From contig CM035309.1 of the NCBI GenBank assembly GCA_002900995.3, forward strand, positions 2,238,389 through 2,302,388: DNA of 64,000 nt. Reading direction: 5' to 3'. This DNA comes from Ganoderma boninense. Taxonomy: Eukaryota; Basidiomycota; Agaricomycetes; Polyporales; Polyporaceae. The number at the start of each line of letters is the position of its first letter. The stretch's first letter is position 1. Below are positions 53,067 to 62,881 of this stretch, in pieces. The notes beneath the pieces are model-generated. The model saw nothing but the letters and a program-made list of their open reading frames with translations, searched no databases and had not been told where the DNA came from. Both the position numbers and the translations under genes were made by a program.

Positions 53067-53393
53067 AGGCGTCCGACCTTTTTAGAGCACGCCGGAGATC
53101 AACCACGAGAGAGCCGATCGCAGAGGCGACAGAGAGCTCGAGAGGAGGGCGAGAGGAGAGGAATAGACTGGGAGAGAAGGGCGGGGAGTGGACGAGGGTT
53201 GCGGGGAGAGAGGGACGGCGGGCGGGGTGGTGACGGGCGAGGACGATGTCGAGGCGGCGGCGAGAGTCCCGCTGAGGCCCGCGCCCTCCAGCCTTCCTTG
53301 TTTGCGTCCGCCAAACACTGGCCATATATGGTCTTATCCCCCAGGCTAAGCACTTATCCGCCGCAATTAATTCCATTCAAAACTGGGTACAGC

Positions 53394-53912
53394 CTAACTA
53401 CCCGCCGACTCAGTCTCAGGTTGCGCCTTCCTCAGCTTCTTCTTGAGCCGTGCTCGCGTCGACTTGCTCAGTTTTCGGACTGCCGGTGGCTGGTACCTGG
53501 AAGGGGGCTCAGTCGAGGGGCGGCCGCAAAGGCATTGAAAGGACACGCACGTGACACCATTGCGGATCAGGTCTGGGATTTGGTTTCGACAGAGGGTGAC
53601 GCGCATGAACGCGACCTTCTTCTGCTTCAAGCTGCGGAGTGCATGGCATGTAAGATGTGCGCAAATAAAGAAAGAAGAACTAGGGGACACGCACTGATTC
53701 CGTCCCTGAAGGGCGTGTGCAAGCGACTCTATTCGGGCCTGGTCTTCGTCCACGGTGCCGTCGAGAAAGCCTTGGTGTTCCAAGTCTCCAATTTCGTTGT
53801 ATTGGTGGAGTCCAGATAGAGAGCCTGCCTGTGCTAATGTGGGGTCAAGTGTTTTGAGATACTCTCGCTTGATGATCTCCACGACGGAGACGAGGCGGGG
53901 GATGGTGGCCAT
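53394..53912 (-). CDS. Alba-family nucleic-acid-binding protein (RNase P/MRP Rpp20/25-like)
   Basis: From the ATG ending at 53,912 the protein starts MATIPRLVSVVEIIKREYLK, the classic first strand and helix of the Alba fold. HQYNEIGDLEHQG follows, then after a GT-AG intron (about 53,635-53,705) KQKKVAFMRVTLCRNQIPDL, and after a second intron (about 53,495-53,556) a basic tail (LSKSTRARLKKKLRKAQPE) ending in TAG at 53,394-53,396. All joins keep frame. Alba proteins bind RNA or DNA, in eukaryotes often within RNase P/MRP. Upstream coding exons cannot be excluded. Confidence 0.65.
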   Translation of the reverse strand: MATIPRLVSVVEIIKREYLKTLDPTLAQAGSLSGLHQYNEIGDLEHQGFLDGTVDEDQARIESLAHALQGRNQCVSPSSSFFICAHLTCHALRSLKQKKVAFMRVTLCRNQIPDLIRNGVTCVSFQCLCGRPSTEPPSRYQPPAVRKLSKSTRARLKKKLRKAQPETESAGS

Positions 53913-55929
53913 GGATGGATGCAGTCGATTAGGTTTTGGTCCATTCTGAGGAGTGTTGAGAGGGAGTGCACCATGCTGTGGTTCGCTATGGTCGCGGGGA
54001 AGAGGCTCTCTGGGCTTGGATGAGGGAGGAAGGGTGTGGAGGACGAGAGGAACGTCGTGATGATTCTGTGGAAGCACTCGACGTTGAGCATGTGGAAACA
54101 GGGATGTATGAAGGCACACGGACCTGGAAGTGGTCGAGGGCGAAAGTGACCCAGTTTTTTAAAATTTCCCGCGCTGTGATTCTGATTTCGTGGCGGTTGA
54201 GGCCCCTCCGTCACGTCCGAGTCCGACTGAGGGGGCGGAGAGAGATTACAGTGTAAATGGAAATATGTTTGGGAAATGGGGGGATTGCGCGGAAAGGAGA
54301 AGAGGTGGACGTAGTTGGAGGAGGGTGGCACGGTGGTCGCGCGTGCTGATTTCGCGATGTGGCTTGGACGGACTGTGGCTAAAGCGCTGAGCGCTGCCCG
54401 GGCGGTTTTCCCGGGGCCGGGTCGATTTTGCACTTGCTGTATGGGCATGGCGTTGCTGAGCAGCCCCGCGTCAAGGGCAAAGTTGCGTGTGCTTACGACG
54501 CTCCCCGTCCCCTTTGCTCTTGAACCCGATCGAAAGCAAATGTCGAGTCTCCTGCCCTTTCTCCTGCCCCCCCGTCCACCGCCCCCCAAAAAATCCCGCC
54601 CCGAGCAACCCGAGAAGCCTGCCTTCAGGTACTTCCGCGCCCCGACCTCTGCCCAAAAAGCCCCCCGAAATGTTTTCCTCCTTAATCCCCTCAATCTTGC
54701 TCGTTCTCATCACCTTTGGGCATCCCTTGCTGAACGTCCTTCTTGTATAAACACCCTTTTTTCGTGCCCTACTCTCCTCCGCCTACCCTTCCCAACCTCG
54801 GTCGATAGTCGACGTCCCCCATTCCTTTCGAGCCACCGCCTCCCCACGTTCGTGCTCAACAAGCCTCTCTCACCGCCAGAAGCAAAGCACTCCAGAAATG
54901 CTCCCTTGAGAAAGCCTCCATGCCGACGCAGACGACAAGAAACGCCCGAGCACGCTGGCCACCGGTCCGCCACCCCTTCCTTCCCCTCCTCCCCCAGCTT
55001 TGCCCTTTAAAAATCTCATTCCTTTTACCGAATAGACAAAGATTTAGGGGGTGCGTTCCCAGATCGCACGGTTTTCGAAAAAACCTTTCCTTCAACCGAC
55101 AACAAACAAGTCGTATATGCCCTTTTTCCGCGGGTCCTCAGAGACGATGTAAGCCGATAAAGTTTGTACTATGTGAGCCCCTTAATTCCCTCGTGCTCTC
55201 TTCAGCCCCTCATATAAATATGTTTGTCTCCGAGCAAGACCAGTCCCCCCCAACCCTGAATACAAGGTCTCCGATCCGCCCTCGCAACCTCTCCCTCGCA
55301 GAGCTTTGGACTTCGCCCCATCGTCCTTGCTCATGCCCAGTTCGAGGAATGACACGCTTCAATCGTACGTCACGGATCACCCACTCGCCCCTTGTCCCAC
55401 CAATACCAATATTTTGACTTTTCTACAGACCCGAAAATCCCTCGCCTCTCGATGCCTCTGTCCTGGCAGTCATCGAAGACTCCCCGTCCCGGACATTCGA
55501 AGGGTACTGCCACACCAGAGGACAAGGCCGATGGTGGCAAGACCCCAGTACTTTCCTTCGGCAAGAAGGATGAGCAATGGGGAGCGCAAAACTTTCCCAA
55601 AATGGTTGAAACTTGGACCCCGGGACGCACTCCATTTGGGCCTTTCCATCTAAACGCTGGCTTTCCACATGCTTTAAAAAATAGACCCTTTTTGGTGGCG
55701 CGCGGTTTGGGGCGGGTGTCATTTCATTGTACAAATAGGTCGAGTTGCTATCGCCGGCATCTCATTTTACCAGAACAAAATCGCGTGCTTCATCCTGAAC
55801 TACCCCCGGTCTTTTCAAATTTTTTTTGCACCTTGCTCTCCGTCAACCCCGGGGTTGTCCCCCCAGAAACCTCCCCCCGCCTCCCCTTACCCTCGCCGGC
55901 GAACACGTATGGCCGATTCCAGGCTCCCC
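53913..55929. other. Unresolved, probably genic, GC-rich region before the gap
   Basis: Open frames occur on both strands with Pro/Ser/Arg-rich composition, but I recognise no domain. A + strand segment at 55,208-55,600 looks like two exons (splice donor GTACGTCAC near 55,368, acceptor near 55,430) and may be a real gene. Long C and A runs suggest local sequence error, which hampers reading. Confidence 0.3.
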
Positions 55930-56029
55930 NNNNNNNNNNNNNNNNNNNNNNNNNNNNNNNNNNNNNNNNNNNNNNNNNNNNNNNNNNNNNNNNNNNNNNN
56001 NNNNNNNNNNNNNNNNNNNNNNNNNNNNN
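55930..56029. other. Assembly gap (100 N)
   Basis: Exactly 100 N, the conventional size for a gap of unknown length. The right side resumes inside the Pro/Ala-rich linker of copia-3, while the left side is unrelated gene-like sequence. The true distance and order are unknown. Confidence 1.
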
Positions 56030-57836
56030 GTGCAGGAGGAGCTGGGGAGCTGGAGGCGCAGGAGGTGCAGGATCATCGATGGCCGTCATCTCTCCCTGAT
56101 CATGCAGCTCTGGCACTCCTGGCACACCGTCGTCTGGTGGTGCTGCATCGTCAGGGCCCCCAGGGATGTCCACATCGTCGAGGGGCAGGCCAAAGACATT
56201 GATGAAGGGCGAGTTGCCAGGGAAGCACTGCTCATCGAACACTGCATGTGACGAGTCAATCACCTTCTTTGCTGCAGGGTCCCAGAACCGCCAGGCCTTG
56301 GTGCCATCTGGATAGCCAATAAAGATGCACTTGCGTGTGTGGGGCTGCAGCGCCTTGCGGTCCTTCTTGCGGATGAGCACGTAGGCCAGGCAGCCAAAAA
56401 CATGGAAATAGGACACATCAGGCTTGCGCCCATCGCCCTTCCAGGCCGTGTAGGGAATGCCACCGTCGAGTGCAGAGGTGGGCATGCAGTTGCGCATGTG
56501 GACAAAGGTGGAGACAGCATGGCACCAGAATGAAGGAGGCAGCTTGGACTGGGCAAGGAGGGCAGTGGCACCCTCAGACGTTGTCCTGTTGGCTCGCTCT
56601 GCTACGCCGTTCTGGTGGGGCTCGTCTGGCTCAGTGTGCTGCCTGTGGATGCCGTGCTCAGCGCAGAAGTCGATGAACTCCTGACCCATGTACTCGCCGC
56701 CCTTGTCATCCCGTGTGGCCTTGATGCGCAGGCCCAGGCAGTTCTCAGCGTAGGCCTTGTACGCCTTGAAGGCTGCAAATGCGTCGCTCTTGCGCTTGAG
56801 GTAGGCCAGGGCCCAGAAACGCGTCGCATCGTCGACAAACACCATCCAGTACAGGTAACCCTCGGGCGTGGGCACAGCAAGCTTGCCCTTGAGGTCTGTG
56901 TGCACCAGGGCAAGCCGCACGAACTGTCTGGAGGCGAAGCGAGGGATGGAGTGACGATTGAGCTTGCCAGCCAGGCATGGCTCGCAGATGGCGCTGGGGG
57001 CACGCTTGGAGCGGATAGTGAGGCCCTTGACAAGCTCCTTGTTCACCACAGAGCGCAGGTCGTCGAGGTTGACATGGGGAGCAGCGCTGGTGCCACAGGG
57101 CGAGGTCCTCGTCGCAGGTGGTAGAGGCGGACATGGCAGACTTGGACTGGACAGGGTGTGGACCTAGGAGGTAGCCGACGTTGTGCTCGTTGACCTGGGC
57201 CTTGAAGCGCAGCTGCCCCTGGTGGTAGAACAGCACAGACAACGCAGAGAGCTCAACAGAGTAGCCCTTCTCCCGGGTGAGGTGAAAAATCGATAGGAGG
57301 TTGCTGGCCAGGGCAGGGACATGCAGGACGTCGTGCAGGACAATGGCAGGGGGCAAAACTCCGTCCATCTCAGCTGGCTGGAACACCACAGAGCCCATAC
57401 CCGCAGAGTAGACGATGTGAGAGTTGGCGAGGCGGATGGGGATGCTGTGGGGCAAGTAGGAGCGAAACCAGTGCCTGTGGGGGGTCATGTGGGCTGAGGC
57501 ACCTGTGTCTGTGTTCTACATGGTTGCAGCAGGGCTGGAGAGCGAAGGAGAGCGGTCTGGAGACGCATGGAGGGCAGAGGGACAGCGAAGATCGACCATG
57601 GCCACCCCAGCAGTGTGCTGGGGGGTGTCATCTGGCCTCACAGCATGAGATGACAAGCAGGTGGGCCCAAAAGCCACATCCCTGCCTTGGCACATGTGGG
57701 AGAGCTGGGGGATGACCTGGGAGGCCTGGGGGGGCGCCCTCTTGCTGGCAGTGCACTGGGCAAAGCACTGGGGCTTGGAGAGGATGGGGGTAGCACAGAA
57801 GGAGTAGGGAGGCATGAATGACATACTGGGATCCAT
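56030..57836 (-). pseudogene. Copia-3 polyprotein fragment: protease and integrase
   Basis: It is the closest relative of copia-2: the same atypical start (SMSFMPPYSFCATPILSKP), the same missing gag capsid region, protease NTDTGASAHMTPHRHW near 57,500 (preceded by a stop that replaces the usual Trp), GAG-pre-integrase, and integrase HTDLKGKLAVPTPEG, DDKGGEYMGQEF, HQNGVAERANRT. It ends at the gap. A frameshift lies near 57,100. Confidence 0.85.
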
Positions 57837-58068
57837 GGGCACAATGTGGGGGACGTGGCAACGAGGGGCCTGGGCGATGACATGGCGCGCGACGCGCTGG
57901 CAAAACGACGAGGTGAGGGGACGAAAACTGCGTCCTGGAGCGAAGAGAGGAGGAACCAGTCCCAGAGCGAGCAGATGCGTCAAGCAGAGGGGGCAGGAGA
58001 GGAGTGGGGGCTGGGTGAGGCCAGAGAGTGAATAGACAAGCGAAATTTGGAGTCCTGAGGTGCTGAGA

Positions 58069-58085
58069 GCGCAGGGCTCATAACC
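58069..58085 (-). promoter_or_regulatory. Copia-3 primer-binding site (half tRNA-iMet)
   Basis: The same 17 nt as at 22,471-22,487, complementary to the anticodon arm of initiator tRNA-Met and directly against the LTR. Confidence 0.75.
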
Positions 58086-58512
58086 TGTTGGCTGCAGTGG
58101 CCCTCAGGACGTCACAATGGCCTGTGTCAAGCTCTGTAAAGTCTGTATTGCAGGAAACTAAGATATGCTACTCACCTGTGTCAAGCTCTGTAAAGTCTAA
58201 GGACACAGAGCCTGACAGAGGCGTCGATACAGCTCATGGAGCACGTGCTAGGTAGAGTATGTAACGCTGTGCTACTGGCGCCGTTTATGGCGCCCAGGGA
58301 GCGAGAATTGCGGACTGTACAGTGTAAACTAGAGCAGGATGCGGATCTAAGCTTGCTGCAGCCTCTAATGAAGACGATGTTGTATCTTTATGGGATGTGC
58401 TACTGTAATGAAACGAAAAATAGTGTAGGTAGGGGACAATGCAATGTACGTACGGTGCGATCGCGGACTTGGTGCGATCAAAACTGCGGGCGCTACAGCA
58501 CCGACTTCAACA
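58086..58512 (-). repeat. Copia-3 5' LTR
   Basis: This 427 bp repeat has TGTTGG and CTTCAACA ends and is similar to the LTRs at 4,161, 17,666 and 22,488. Confidence 0.85.
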
Positions 58513-59725
58513 TTTGTGGCATCAAAACCCAGACCTTTGTCCTGCCTCTCTATCACCTACACTCCTGCTGCCCACACACAACTCTTGTACACCTCCTCAA
58601 ACCATCACCATGGAATTTGAACATGACAGGGATCTCCCAGACCTCACTGACCTTCCTCTTTGTCATTCACCCGCTCTATCCTTGCCCACTCCATCCTTGC
58701 CCACTCCATTCTTGCCCACTCCGTCTCCCTGTCTTGAGCTGAACCCCTGTGAGATAGCCCTCAGCTGCAGCCTGATCCTCACACCCAACCCCCTTACAAC
58801 TTTGAGAACAAGCCTGAGGAGGTGTGGGACACCTACAGTCTACTCAGTGTCTCCAAATTGCCGTGCATGCTACAACAGGCCTGTGACACTCCTGTTCACT
58901 TGCTGCTGGCTCAACTGTGAAGACCATAGTTTCAGAAACCCGCTGTGCTCTCTTAGAATGAAGGTGGAGATAGGTTCTATGCTCTTGGAGGTGAGCTAGT
59001 ACTAATTCACTCAGTCTCTGCACGAGCTCATGCAGACCACGTCACCACAAAGATCGAGCTCCTGAAAACCTTTAAGCATGCATCATCCATCCTGCCAACA
59101 ACCTACCGTGATTTGTAGTGTGCACTCTGAGCATGCACTGCTTTTGAGCTCCTCTCCCTATAAAAGGGACGTCATCTGCGGGACTCTAGCATGTGCCCAA
59201 TGTTTTTGTGATTCTACCTTGACTTGCCACCACTGGCCACCCTACCGTGAATTCTTCCTCAAAATGTCACAGTGTACCAATGAGGACGGTCTGCCTGGTG
59301 AAGTCATCTTTTAGTTGCTCTTCGGCTGGGCTAAGCACTATTTTCTGGTATGTTGACCACAGTATGTACTCTATGCTATGCTAATTCAACTGTCTCAAAA
59401 TTCTAGGACACATTGGACACTGTTCAGTGAGAATTAGATAACAATTGAGGGCATTAGGCAGGTGGTATGTACTCCAGTATTAATGCTACATGATACAATG
59501 TATGCTATATGCTTTCATATGCTATGATGTCCCAGACATTTGAGGCTACAAAAATAAGGCTACACATACCATTTTACCTGCACAAACCTGTCTATTGACC
59601 CATACCCATGCCCCACCCGTACCTGGCACCTAAAAACCCTACCTGTGGCCCTAGGGTTACAGGTGCAGGTAAACTGTGGGTAAGGGTGCAGGTGAGATTT
59701 TCAAACCCTCAGGTCACCCATAATA
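58513..59725 (+). pseudogene. Degraded hypothetical gene with LPTPS micro-repeat
   Basis: An ATG at 58,610 opens a frame containing four LPTPS-like 15-nt repeats (about 58,675-58,725). Another frame just downstream (PEEVWDTYSLLSVSKLPCML) also looks protein-derived, so the gene is probably frameshifted and dead. The stretch 59,550-59,720 has repeated CAGGT/ACCTG motifs typical of a non-coding repeat. The family is unrecognised. Confidence 0.3.
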
Positions 59726-59939
59726 CAGCCTATACTTTGCTACCTGGAGACCTTGGTTTTGACCTCTTGTCTCCAGGTAAGCCTCACTGCATTCTCGCTC
59801 GTTAGTTACTTGCTCAATACATCTTGTCTCCAGCCAGACTGTCGAGCCCTGCTCTGCTCTCACTGCACAAATACTCATCAACACCATTGCTCATCTTGTA
59901 AGTGTCCTCTTTGATCTTACTTGACAGCCAGTCATAACA
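59726..59939 (+). repeat. Partial gypsy-B LTR (R-U5)
   Basis: It matches the part of the gypsy-B LTR from just before the transcript start to the ...GTCATAACA end. The U3 is missing. Confidence 0.7.
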
Positions 59940-60034
59940 CTTGCTTACTTTGACTTTTTTACTTTTGTAAGATGTAGATAGTTCAAGCTCATTATCTCTT
60001 TTTCTTTTAGTATCAAGTTTAACTAGCTGATTAC

Positions 60035-61395
60035 TTACATCTCAATAATCATACTATTGGCTAACTTACATTTAATGGTTTTACTTTTATATGCAAGTGG
60101 TACTACATTTTCAGGCAACCCTTCTAATTGTATTGGTGTTGGGGCTGCAGTAAGCTTCACAAATACTGTGCCCAGTGCTTTTTTATTATTAGACAAAGGT
60201 CTACTAGTCCATCCAAGCACCGCACCTTCAGCACCATTAGTAACACAACATTCTGTAGCCTCATTTACTTTGGTCATGGCAGGCATGCCTACACAAATAT
60301 CTAACTTTCTGGGTGATTTTCGCTCAAGTAGTGTGAAAGCTCCCATAAACTTTCTTGAAGCTGTGCTTCAAGCTGATCATTAATAATGTTGTTTATATGC
60401 TTAGGATTCATTGTCTTCTTCTTTTGCTGTTTGGACACTGATTCATCATTTTCTGAGGCTAGCTTGTTAGCAGAGTAGAATGTTGACAAAGTTTGCCCAT
60501 GTTCTGTCACAAATTGTTTACATCCCATTTTATTGATTTGATCTCTGTATACATTCCATAAAGTAATCACTGACACATTTCTAAATCTAGGCTGGTTCAA
60601 TTTGGGTTTAAACTTTTGTTTACCAGCTACTCTTGATTGCAATAGCTGGATATCAGCATCAGTACAAGCACTGTCATAAACAGGCATTACGAGCTACATA
60701 TATAGTACCAGCCAAGTGTCAAGCCAAGCTTAACATTGTGTCCTTTTGGTGTAGCTGGTTTAGTAGCTGGTCTGTTAAAGATTTTCTAAAGCAGTGCGCA
60801 GCTTTGCATTATTTGGAGTTTGAGATCCCTGTTTTATATTTTGATGCAATATAACAACTGTAGTAAACTGATGCTGTAGTGCCTTTCCAATAGATGCTCT
60901 TTGTTGCAAATGACTTTGTGTACAATGTATCATCCTGCCTACATTATGTGAGTATAACTGCTGATTGCTTACTGCAGACAGTAACTGGGCCTCCTGCCAA
61001 AATTATGTTTATACCTCCAAACAGTGTCCCATCATTTTTAATGCTCCACATATCTTAGCACAGATTTGATAAAGTGCAGTACAGTCTACCATACTAATTT
61101 TATCTAAAAATATATACTCTACATTTTGTAGATGAGCTTTGACCTGCATTAGGCTTGCTACAGATGCTAAAATATCACCTTGTCTAAATCCTAGCATAGA
61201 ATGGTATGTTGATCATCTAATTAATGCAGCTGCTGATCCTGTAGGTGCTATACACAATAGTCTATAGCTTTCTTTTCTTTCAGAGAAAAATGTGTTAAAG
61301 CTTTTATTACTTGTGATTTTCCAGTGCTTGCCATGCCTCTAATATATATTTTGAGATGTTCACTGCATGGTTGGCTACTCTACAAAAAGCACATT
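60035..61395 (-). pseudogene. PIF1/Helitron-type helicase remnant
   Basis: Minus strand: Walker A GMASTGKSQVIKA (about 61,345-61,305), RLLCIAPTGSAAALI, Walker B region VEYIFLDKISMVDC at about 61,110 (where D-E is usual there is D-K), then ADIQLLQSRVAGKQ (about 60,650), and near the end DICVGMPAMTKVNEATECCV plus TNGAEGAVLGW, which match the C-terminal motifs of PIF1-like superfamily 1 helicases found in fungal Helitron-like elements. Many stops and frameshifts are present. The region is clearly AT-richer than its neighbours. It is inactive. Confidence 0.65.
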
Positions 61396-61396
61396 C

Positions 61397-61711
61397 TAAT
61401 ACAGCAGGGCTTACCTGGAGACAAGAGGTCGAAACTGAGGTCTCCAGGTAGCGAAGTACAGGTCTTATATACATGTAATGGACAATGGGAACTGGGGACA
61501 ATAGGTAACTATGGACACGGGAATCAGTGGAGGAACAATGGTATGTAGTACAATGACGACGGGAACAATGGGTGACAGGAGTTATTGTACTGCGAGAACA
61601 AGGGACGGGTTTGCTAAACAACGGAGGACAATAAGAACGACGCGGGAGGCAAACAGTCCAAAAAGGGAAAAAGAGACGCCGGGGTAGGCGCCGAGCGTGC
61701 CGTTCATGACA
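61397..61711 (-). repeat. Truncated gypsy-B3 3' LTR
   Basis: It has U3, TATA box and transcript start as in the LTR at 6,434, but its U5 end is missing, cut where the helicase remnant begins. The polypurine tract (complement of 61,712-61,726) is intact on its inner side. Confidence 0.8.
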
Positions 61712-62404
61712 ATACCCCCCTCCTAAGGATCGTGTCCTCACGATCGAGTCTTCTTGTTGAGGGGGCCAGGAGTGTCGGGGTGTGTTGAATGAAACTTTTG
61801 CAGCACTTTTGGCGCATTTGCTAGATCCGACACGTCTTCCCAGCTATCGTGTTCAGGGCCCCAGCCCTTTCAATGAACAAGATACTGTAGTTTCTTCCAC
61901 CACCCATACCGACGCGACTCTAACACTTCCTCTACTTCGTACTCTTCCTCTTCTTCCACTTTAAGAGCTGCGGGCTCAGGGGGATGTCGTCTGGGAAGTT
62001 GGCTCTCTTTGTGCGGGTGCAGGAGCATCACGTGGAACACTGGGTGGAGTCCCATGTCTTTGGGGAGCTTGAGCTCATAAGCCAAGTTGCCCACCTTGCG
62101 CTTGACAGGGTACGGGCCAGCATACCGGTCCACCAGTTTCCGAGAGACTCCAGGGACCCGGAAGTTCCTCGTGTCAAGCCACACCTTCTGACCCTCCTTG
62201 AACTCTGGAGCAGCGGAGACATAACGATCGTAGTACTCCTTCATCCGTTCTGCTGCCAGGGTTAAGGCTGAGGTCGCATCCTCCCTTGCCTGCCGCAGCT
62301 CCTCTCTTCGTTCATCTGCCGTGGGCACTGTGGTGGATAGCATCGGAATGTGGAACTGAGGTTCGTAGCCGTACATGAGGTAAAACGGCGAGTACCCTGT
62401 AGAT
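61712..62404 (-). pseudogene. Gypsy-B3 integrase end and chromodomain
   Basis: It encodes MYGYEPQFHIPMLSTTVPTA, WLDTRNFRVPGVSRKLVDRY and a chromodomain near 61,900. It is very similar to the equivalent part of gypsy-B1 (7,100-7,560). It is cut at 62,404 by the hAT element. Confidence 0.85.
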
Positions 62405-62553
62405 TAAGGCTGAACACGGCTCTAACCGCGGTTGAGCCGGAGCCGTAGCCGCGGGTATTGACCCTTGGAAAGTATTGATTTAGAGCCGTGGTTCAATAGA
62501 ACCGCGGCTCATGTAAACCCGCGACTCGGCTTATAAAACTGCGGTGTAAACCG

Positions 62554-62624
62554 TGGGTTCGAACTGAGGCCTGCAATGACCGCGGTCTTTATCAAAACGC
62601 ACTCTAACCACTGGGCTAACAGGC
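62554..62624 (-). ncRNA. tRNA-like module in the hAT subterminal region
   Basis: Box A (TAGCCCAGTGG) and box B (AGTTCGAACCC) lie at tRNA spacing, with a plausible D arm. The acceptor stem is weak. The loop could read GAT (Ile). It parallels the modules in the MITE. Confidence 0.5.
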
Positions 62625-62881
62625 TTTAAATGTTGTAGCACTAGCACGTTATGGCTACTGGTCGCGAGTAAGGGCAATAAACATTTCACCATTCAATACT
62701 GCGTGTTCAACAAGGTCTGCGTTCCGGTAAGAGAAATTCTAAGTCCAAGAAACACGATCTTAAACAAGTACTACTATTACATGTTTAAAAGACAACTTCT
62801 GTGCATACGCGCCACCGCTAATCTTTGCGTTCTAACCGCTACTTCTACTTGTAGTACAGAGTCGACTCGGATGGAGGCCAC

